A program made the position numbers and the translations under genes. Of a stretch of DNA of 11,432 bases, positions 6,904-11,432 are shown piece by piece. Positions within the stretch are counted from its first letter, which is position 1; every line of letters starts with the position of its first letter. The notes beneath the pieces were generated by a model. That model saw only the letters and a list, made by a program, of their open reading frames with translations. It was not told the DNA's origin and did not search any database. Source of the stretch: CAYNST01 sp964641175 (lineage in GTDB: Bacteria > Pseudomonadota > Gammaproteobacteria > Pseudomonadales > Cellvibrionaceae); contig CAZXLJ010000103.1 of the NCBI GenBank assembly GCA_964641175.1, positions 1 to 11,432 on the forward strand, read 5' to 3'.

Positions 6904-6998
6904 CATAATGCCGCCTTGTCCAAACTTAACCCACTGATGCCGAAACGCATTTTATTGCTATGGATGTTTTTTGGCCAACTTGAAAAGTAGAGAGCGGA

Positions 6999-7766
6999 AT
7001 GATCAGCATCGCGGTGTATAACCTGAAAGGCGGCGTCGGTAAGACCACCACTGTTGTAAATCTCGCCTATCTGGCGGCCAGTTCAAAAAAAAACACAGTA
7101 CTGTGGGACTGGGATCCGCAAGCGGCCGCGAGCTGGTATTGCGGGGTCGATAAGGGAAACAACCGGGCGATTCGTCTGATCGAGCAAGGCAAGCCGGTAG
7201 GGACCATGGAGATCGCCACGCCGTATCCGCGCCTGACAGTCATCCCTGCAGATCTGAGTCTGCGCAAGATGGATTCGGTTATGGCTAAGCAGCCGCACCC
7301 CCGCAAACTTTTCCAGAAATTGATGACGCCGATCAGCAAAAATGCCGATTTCCTTTTCTTTGATTGTCCGCCAACATTAAACCCGAGCATCGAGTATCTA
7401 CTGAGCGGGGTCGACCTGGTGTTGGTGCCCATGATCCCGAGTCCACTTTCCATCCGGGCGATGGAGCAGGTGATGGAATTCTTTAACGGCAGACGTTTCC
7501 AGCCGCGGCTGATCGCCGGCTTCTACAATCAGGTGGATCTGCGCCGCAGCCTGCACCGTCAGACCCTGCTCGATTCGGCGAAAATGCCTTTCCGCATGCT
7601 GAAGAACTGGGTTCCCGAAGACGCGGCAGCAGAACAGATGGGCATTATGCGTGCGCCCCTGACCAGTTACGCCAAAACGGGGCGGGCGCTGGTGGCATAT
7701 CACAAGATATGGCGCGAGATTGATCGCCTGGTCAATTCCGACAAGTCGAGCTGGCTCGCTGGTTAA
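6999..7766 (+). CDS. Orphan ParA-like P-loop ATPase (MinD/ParA/Soj family)
   Basis: A 255-residue protein with the deviant Walker A motif of the ParA/MinD class, KGGVGKTT (residues 10-17, signature Lys10 and catalytic Lys15). A WDWDPQA switch motif (~36-42) and the Walker B-type stretch FLFFDCPPT (~119-127, Asp122) follow. Such ATPases dimerise on ATP and position DNA, protein clusters or machinery on the nucleoid or membrane. There is no N-terminal DNA-binding domain and no parB, parS or parC partner nearby, so this is not a plain plasmid or chromosome partition pair. No MinD-type amphipathic tail is obvious at the C-terminus. ATG 6999 is preceded by a purine-rich AGAGAGCGGA. A run of nine A bases (7085-7093) lies within the coding sequence. 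The cargo is unknown. The gene converges on ampG with a 7-bp gap. Confidence 0.9.
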   Translation: MISIAVYNLKGGVGKTTTVVNLAYLAASSKKNTVLWDWDPQAAASWYCGVDKGNNRAIRLIEQGKPVGTMEIATPYPRLTVIPADLSLRKMDSVMAKQPHPRKLFQKLMTPISKNADFLFFDCPPTLNPSIEYLLSGVDLVLVPMIPSPLSIRAMEQVMEFFNGRRFQPRLIAGFYNQVDLRRSLHRQTLLDSAKMPFRMLKNWVPEDAAAEQMGIMRAPLTSYAKTGRALVAYHKIWREIDRLVNSDKSSWLAG

Positions 7767-7773
7767 ATCAACC

Positions 7774-9351
7774 TCAGCTGTTTTGCGAGTAATGCGTTCG
7801 GAGATCCTTGCGCAGAATCCAGAGTAAATACAGGCTGGGAATCACCATAAAGCTTGTGGCGACAAAAAATATTGCCCAGTTGCCTCCGAGCGCGTCGACG
7901 ATCTGGCCACTAAAAGACGCGAGCGTGTTCTTTCCAACCGTAGCGAGCGAAGCCATAAGGGCGTACTGCGTTGCAGAAAAGGCATGATTGCAGAGCATTG
8001 ATATAAATGCGACAAACGCTACTGAAGCCCAGGCGGCAGTTATTCCGTCGACTATGACCGTCGCGATATACCAGTTGATATCAGGACCGACGACGGCGAT
8101 GACTGCGAACATAAGATTGCTCAACGACATGCAGATCCCACTGATGAAAAGTCCGCGAATCAGACCGAGGCGGGCGTTGAGCAGGCCGCAGGGGATCGCC
8201 GCCAGAATCGTTACCCACCAGGTGAGCATTTTTGAATAATTGGCAATATCAGTATTGGAAAATCCGATTTCCTTGTAAAAGACCACCGACATCCGCCCGA
8301 GAACTGCCTCGCCGATCTTGAAAAGAAAGATGAACAGCAGCAGATTGCAGGCGAACCTGAAGCCGTTGCGAGCGAAAAACTCCTTCAGAGGCGCAACTAC
8401 CGCCGCCAGGATAAATGCAATACAGCCGGTGGCCCAGGAGCGATGCGGCTGGACGAGGGAGGGTTGTACCGCGCTTTCCAGCTGACTCAGCTTCACCAGG
8501 GCCGAGAACAGCAATGCCACAATGACGGCTGCGAGCAGCGGCACGTAGGCGCCGCTGGTACTGACCCCATCAGGCAGGCCGGGGCTGCCAGCGACACTCC
8601 ACACGACCAGCGCCAGCGGTGCACACAGCCAGGCAACCAGCATTCTCTGAGTCCTGCCCGAGAGATAGACGAGTTTTTCGAGATTCTCCTTCACCGGATT
8701 TTTTGCGTCGGAACGGGATGATTGCGGGGGATCGGGACAGAAAAGGCTGAGCAGGCCAAGCGTCGCGGTAATTGCACCAAGCAACAGGTAGGCCTTTGGC
8801 CATGACCAGCCCTGATCTGAAAGCATGATGGCGACATAACCGATGCCCGCGTAACCAGTCCACCAGCCTGCTGTGGCCAGCGCTGCCCCGGCTGAAATAT
8901 GTTCGGCTTCCTCCGGCGCGAACTGGTCGACCCGGTATGCATCGATGGCGATATCCTGGGTGGCCGACGCAATTGCAATGACCAGGGCAATCAGCACCAC
9001 TATTTTGGCGTCCGTGCCCGGCGAGAAAAAGCCGATTCCCCAACAGCTGACAACAATGATCCCCTGGCACAACAGGATCCACGAACGGCGCTTGCCAATG
9101 TTTCGAAGCAGGCGTACATCGAACCGGTCCAGCAGGGGCGCCCAGAGAAAATTGACGGCGTATACAGAGAAGATAAACCCGGCGTACCCGATGTCCGTGC
9201 GACTGATATCGGATTCCTTGAGCCACAACGTGAGGGCTGAGCCGATCATTGCCCAAGGTAGTCCGCTCAGGGTTCCCAGAAGGAACACACTCAAGATGCG
9301 ACGGTCGGTATAAAGCCTGGCGCGCTGCGCCCAAGAGGTTGAAATGGTCAA
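7774..9351 (-). CDS. ampG: AmpG-type muropeptide permease (MFS)
   Basis: A large major-facilitator membrane protein of ~525 residues with about a dozen or more hydrophobic segments. AmpG-like landmarks include RRILSVFLLGTLSGLPWAMIGSALTLWL at the first membrane segment (opening GLP as in E. coli AmpG), NFLWAPLLDRFD, GKRRSWILLCQ, ASATQDIAIDAYRVDQFAPEE and, near the end, HAFSATQYALMASLATVGKNTLASFSGQIVD. AmpG proteins import GlcNAc-anhydroMurNAc-peptides from the periplasm for recycling, feeding the AmpD encoded nearby. The start is uncertain. TTG 9351 makes the protein begin MTISTSWAQRARLY, just before the first membrane segment as relatives do. TTG 9435 would add 28 residues (MTRPCGRPK...), and neither start has a strong ribosome-binding site. 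Some MFS members with this signature transport other substrates. Confidence 0.88.
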   Translation of the reverse strand: MTISTSWAQRARLYTDRRILSVFLLGTLSGLPWAMIGSALTLWLKESDISRTDIGYAGFIFSVYAVNFLWAPLLDRFDVRLLRNIGKRRSWILLCQGIIVVSCWGIGFFSPGTDAKIVVLIALVIAIASATQDIAIDAYRVDQFAPEEAEHISAGAALATAGWWTGYAGIGYVAIMLSDQGWSWPKAYLLLGAITATLGLLSLFCPDPPQSSRSDAKNPVKENLEKLVYLSGRTQRMLVAWLCAPLALVVWSVAGSPGLPDGVSTSGAYVPLLAAVIVALLFSALVKLSQLESAVQPSLVQPHRSWATGCIAFILAAVVAPLKEFFARNGFRFACNLLLFIFLFKIGEAVLGRMSVVFYKEIGFSNTDIANYSKMLTWWVTILAAIPCGLLNARLGLIRGLFISGICMSLSNLMFAVIAVVGPDINWYIATVIVDGITAAWASVAFVAFISMLCNHAFSATQYALMASLATVGKNTLASFSGQIVDALGGNWAIFFVATSFMVIPSLYLLWILRKDLRTHYSQNS

Positions 9352-9460
9352 GGCCTGGTGTCCGCGGTCGGTAGAATAATTCGTGAGGTAATAGTAGCAT
9401 GCGCCGTTCTTTGGCCGCCCGCAGGGTCTGGTCAAAATCCCGTCCGGTAACGCGCTGCTC

Positions 9461-9505
9461 CCGGATCTGGGTGCTACATTTAATCGGGTTCCGGATCCGG
9501 GCGCT
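9461..9505. repeat. Pair of 15-bp near-identical direct repeats, period 30
   Basis: CCGGATCTGGGTGCT (9461-9475) and CCGGATCCGGGCGCT (9491-9505) agree at 13 of 15 positions and start exactly 30 bases apart, about three helical turns. Such spacing is common for paired regulator sites on one face of DNA. The regulator is unknown. Confidence 0.7.
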
Positions 9506-9600
9506 GGCCGGAAGGGGGACCATTGTTCACGCTATGGATTCGCGGCCGGCCGCGCCCTCGCCGCGTGTGGTTGGACCTTTTGAGAATACAAAAACGCGAC

Positions 9601-9604
9601 AGGA
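9601..9604 (+). promoter_or_regulatory. Ribosome-binding site deciding the DUF481 start
   Basis: AGGA eight bases before ATG 9613, the codon at which the signal peptide begins. Confidence 0.6.
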
Positions 9605-9612
9605 ATTCACTC

Positions 9613-10674
9613 ATGGTCCGTGCACTGATGTTTGGCATGTTCATGACGGCGTCGGCCCTGACGAATGCCGGCCAGGTGACATTGACCAACGGTGATTCCC
9701 TGCAGGGCATTTTGAAGCGGATCGAAGGGGAAGTGGTGATCTGGGAGTCGGCGAGTCTGGGTGAGGTTCGTTTGCCAAAAGCTGCGATTGCCACCCTTGA
9801 ATCTTCCGAGCCTATGCGGATTCAGGGCAAGGATGTGGCCTGTTATCTCGGCAACGTTGAAAGCCAGAAAGCCACTTTCACTTGTATAGACGGTGAACGG
9901 AAAACCTATTCGTTGCTGTCCCTCAATAATATTGTGACCTTCGAAAGCAGCGAGCTCGGTAACCGCGTGTATGCGGGCAACTTTCGGGCGTCGGGGCTCA
10001 AGCATTCCGGGACGATTGAAACGGAGTTCTGGGAGGTTTTGATCAACCTCGAACACCGGCGCAGCGAAATTCGGCACTCTGCGTTGCTGGCTTACAGCAG
10101 TCGTTACAACGAGTCCGCCCCTTCCGCCGAGGGGGTGATCACCCGGACCCGGCATCATCGCCTGCAGTCCACCTATGGTCTCGACTGGTTCTTTGCGCCC
10201 CAGTGGTTCTGGGCGAATGAGCTCAGCTACGGCAGTGATGATGCATTCAACATCCAGGAACAGTATGCGTTCAATACGGGTCTCGGATACCAGTTTTGGG
10301 AGACCGATGCTTCGGCACTGTCATTTGAACTGGGTCTGCAGCACATTCTTCAATACCTGTCGACCGAGGGCGTATTCGCTGATGGCGAAGCCTACACTTC
10401 TGCGCGTTTCGCGTCAGATTATCGCAGGCGTCTCGGTTCAGGGCTGAATTTCTATAACAACAACGAATACACGCATTCGCTGGAATCGCCTGAGCCGGGT
10501 GCCCGGGATCGGCGCGTGATCGTTATGAATACAGGCCTGTCATTTCCGATTGGGTTCGGCATTTCCGCCGATGTGGGAATGGAATGGAAGTATGTCAATC
10601 ACGCCCGCGATCTGGAGGCCGCGGCTTCCCAGAGCGATCTTACGTACCGATTCGGGATCAATTACGCCTGGTGA
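9613..10674 (+). CDS. DUF481 (YdiY-like) outer-membrane beta-barrel protein
   Basis: A 353-residue exported protein. ATG 9613 is chosen because AGGA lies eight bases upstream and a signal peptide starts there (MVRALMFGMFMTASALTNA, cleavage probably before GQ at ~20). Upstream in-frame codons from 9523 would put an Arg-rich stretch ahead of it. The mature N-terminus (LTNGDSLQGILKRIEGEVVIWESASLGEVRLPKAAIATLES, ~24-64) is a small repeat-like module found before DUF481 barrels. From ~110 on, alternating beta-strand patterns rich in Tyr, Trp and Phe lead to a C-terminal YRFGINYAW ending in an aromatic residue, the usual signal for BAM-mediated insertion. E. coli YdiY is annotated as salt- or acid-inducible; the function is not established. 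It diverges from ampG. Confidence 0.87.
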   Translation: MVRALMFGMFMTASALTNAGQVTLTNGDSLQGILKRIEGEVVIWESASLGEVRLPKAAIATLESSEPMRIQGKDVACYLGNVESQKATFTCIDGERKTYSLLSLNNIVTFESSELGNRVYAGNFRASGLKHSGTIETEFWEVLINLEHRRSEIRHSALLAYSSRYNESAPSAEGVITRTRHHRLQSTYGLDWFFAPQWFWANELSYGSDDAFNIQEQYAFNTGLGYQFWETDASALSFELGLQHILQYLSTEGVFADGEAYTSARFASDYRRRLGSGLNFYNNNEYTHSLESPEPGARDRRVIVMNTGLSFPIGFGISADVGMEWKYVNHARDLEAAASQSDLTYRFGINYAW

Positions 10675-10692
10675 TGGGTTCATAAGTATTTT

Positions 10693-10718
10693 TGCTCAGA
10701 AACCTGGGTTTCTGAGCA
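10693..10718 (+). terminator. Strong hairpin after the DUF481 gene
   Basis: TGCTCAGAAAC (10693-10703) and GTTTCTGAGCA (10708-10718) form a perfect 11-bp stem with a CTGG loop, 18 bases after the stop. The T-run lies before the stem (TATTTTT) and not after it, so this is not a textbook intrinsic terminator on the plus strand. It could protect the mRNA 3' end or terminate with help. Confidence 0.6.
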
Positions 10719-10839
10719 GGTAACCACCGGCCCGATTTGCCTCTGCGCCTTGCAATTTGTCTTCTAAACCCCATTACACGGTGTCGGCCCAGGCGGCTGG
10801 GTGCTTTTGTATTTTTGAATTGGCCATTTTGGGGGAATT

Positions 10840-11301
10840 TTGCCAGTACTGCTTCTGCTGCTCATCACCATCCCGTTAATCGAAATTTACCTTCTGATCG
10901 CTGTCGGCAGGGTAGTCGGCGCAATTCCGACAATGATTCTCGTGATGGCGACGGCGGCGCTCGGAGTTGCCATGTTGCGTCGGCAGGGGCGTCAGGCATT
11001 TACCAACGCGCAGAGCAAGCTGGCTGCCGGTCAACTGCCTTCGACGGAACTGGCAGAAGGGCTCCTGCTGGCGCTGGGCGGACTTCTGCTCCTGGTTCCC
11101 GGGTTCGCGACAGATGCGCTCGGGTTTGCTCTTCTGGTGCCGGCGGTCAGACGCTATCTGGTTCGTCAGGGCGCTGGCCGGTTTTTTGTTGCGAGCACCT
11201 CATCATTCAGTAGCGGCCGCAGTCACAAAGGGCCCGCGGGGCGGCACACGCTCGAGGGCGAATTTGAGCGTGAAGACGAAGATCGAAGAAATCTGCCTTG
11301 A
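10840..11301 (+). CDS. fxsA: FxsA-family inner-membrane protein
   Basis: A 153-residue membrane protein, close to the length of E. coli FxsA (about 158). The N-terminus MPVLLLLLITIPLIEIYLLIAVGRVVGAIPT (1-31) is the family signature (Pro-Leu-Ile-Glu-Ile), with further hydrophobic segments at ~31-47 and ~74-102. The ALGGLLLLVPGFATDALGFALLVP stretch and a charged C-terminal tail are also typical. FxsA overproduction in E. coli relieves exclusion of phage T7 by the F plasmid; its normal role is not known. The start is TTG 10840, preceded by GGGGG (10831-10835). An in-frame TGA at 10816 excludes longer starts. In E. coli fxsA lies just upstream of groES-groEL, and the heat-shock-like promoter after this gene fits that order. 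Confidence 0.94.
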   Translation: MPVLLLLLITIPLIEIYLLIAVGRVVGAIPTMILVMATAALGVAMLRRQGRQAFTNAQSKLAAGQLPSTELAEGLLLALGGLLLLVPGFATDALGFALLVPAVRRYLVRQGAGRFFVASTSSFSSGRSHKGPAGRHTLEGEFEREDEDRRNLP

Positions 11302-11327
11302 TTCAGGCTAAAAAATTCTTCCTGAGC

Positions 11328-11357
11328 CATTGAAAAAATGAAAACGGGTCCCATTTT
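11328..11357 (+). promoter_or_regulatory. Sigma-32 (heat-shock) promoter, probably for groES
   Basis: CATTGAAA (11328-11335) and CCCATTTT (11350-11357) are separated by 14 bases. This closely matches the heat-shock consensus (CTTGAAA, 11-16 bases, CCCCATNT). It directs transcription to the right, out of the window. After fxsA the expected gene is groES, but no groES coding sequence is visible before the window ends. Confidence 0.75.
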
Positions 11358-11377
11358 GCCAACCAGACTTTTTTCTT

Positions 11378-11404
11378 CCGCCGGCGCTGTCCGGGCATCG
11401 GCGG
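11378..11404 (+). other. Hairpin in the presumed heat-shock leader
   Basis: CCGCCG (11378-11383) can pair with CGGCGG (11399-11404) around a 15-base loop, shortly after the expected start of the heat-shock transcript. It may fold in the leader RNA. No role can be assigned from sequence alone. No start codon with a ribosome-binding site is seen before the edge. Confidence 0.4.
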
Positions 11405-11432
11405 GACTCCCTTAAGCGGAGCGTCAATAACT

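Larger units (their letters stand above)
6655..6998. other. 344-bp gap between ampE and the ParA-like gene, rich in inverted repeats
   Basis: No convincing gene is seen here: short reading frames exist but have no ribosome-binding site or recognisable content. The stretch holds a 9-bp direct repeat AAACGCCTG (6655-6663 and 6670-6678), a TTGCTG/CAGCAA hairpin (6712-6717/6728-6733), a 15-bp perfect inverted repeat (6748-6838) and a GCTGGAT/ATCCAGC hairpin (6879-6903). The promoter of the ParA-like gene must lie here or upstream. I cannot assign clear -35/-10 boxes. Confidence 0.7.
9352..9612. promoter_or_regulatory. Divergent control region between ampG and the DUF481 gene
   Basis: This 261-bp gap should hold promoters for both genes. 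On the minus strand TGCTACTAT (complement of about 9393-9401) is a candidate extended -10 for ampG, and it supports the downstream TTG 9351 start. The region contains a 15-bp near-repeat (9461-9475 and 9491-9505), the palindrome CCGGATCCGG (9491-9500) and a perfect 14-bp palindrome CGCGGCCGGCCGCG (9541-9554). No clear promoter for the rightward gene could be assigned. Confidence 0.5.

Noticed and set aside
6749..6937. Small reading frame in the ampE-ParA gap
   Set aside because: It starts inside the 15-bp inverted repeat, has no ribosome-binding site, and its composition is not protein-like.
6655..6998. Integron attC site as explanation for the inverted repeats
   Set aside because: I found no paired core sites of the GTTRRRY/RYYYAAC type in the right positions and no integrase or cassette context.
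6999..7766. Plasmid or chromosome partition locus
   Set aside because: No parB gene or parS-like inverted repeat cluster is seen next to the ATPase, and the neighbours are chromosomal housekeeping genes.
8570..9523. Long minus-strand reading frame overlapping ampG (317 codons)
   Set aside because: It is an out-of-frame shadow of ampG: rich in Arg, Pro and Cys, without recognisable motifs, while the ampG frame has clear family signatures.

Overview
This window looks like a chromosomal segment from a gammaproteobacterium of moderate GC content. The main reason is gene order: nadC, a DUF1631 gene, ampD and ampE lie side by side (nadC divergent from the other three), which I recall as the arrangement in Pseudomonas. 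In addition, an fxsA gene sits at the right edge, just upstream of a heat-shock-type promoter, as in enterobacteria where fxsA precedes groES-groEL. A long Pro-Thr linker on a secreted enzyme would suit a marine cellvibrionad-like lineage, but that assignment is only a guess. No phage, insertion sequence, CRISPR array, tRNA or rRNA is visible.

Layout. Positions 3-1295 (+) hold the 3' part of a secreted PQQ-dependent sugar dehydrogenase. Its visible N-terminus is a (Pro-Thr)n linker encoded by a hexanucleotide tandem repeat. It converges on nadC (1379-2218, -) across a strong hairpin. Upstream of nadC, on the same strand, is a membrane-anchored retropepsin-like aspartic protease (2284-2802, -). 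An AT-rich divergent promoter region follows, and then a rightward set: DUF1631 (3004-5148), ampD (5184-5822) and ampE (5824-6654). A 344-bp gap with several inverted repeats leads to an orphan ParA-like ATPase (6999-7766, +). This converges, with a 7-bp gap, on an AmpG-type transporter (7774-9351, -). A divergent control region containing a 15-bp near-repeat separates ampG from a DUF481 outer-membrane barrel (9613-10674, +). A hairpin separates that gene from fxsA (10840-11301, +). The last ~110 bases carry a sigma-32-like promoter whose gene, probably groES, lies beyond the window.

How the genes fit together. The functional core is peptidoglycan recycling. AmpG imports anhydro-muropeptides into the cytoplasm, AmpD removes their stem peptides, and AmpE is an inner-membrane protein tied genetically to the same beta-lactamase induction pathway. 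No ampR or ampC is present here. NadC belongs to NAD synthesis. DUF1631 has no established function, but its place directly before ampD-ampE suggests co-transcription. The ParA-like ATPase between ampE and ampG has no ParB partner in view.

Non-ATG starts are common (GTG for nadC, DUF1631 and ampD; TTG for ampG and fxsA). Several start sites were therefore set by ribosome-binding sites or family alignment and carry some uncertainty.
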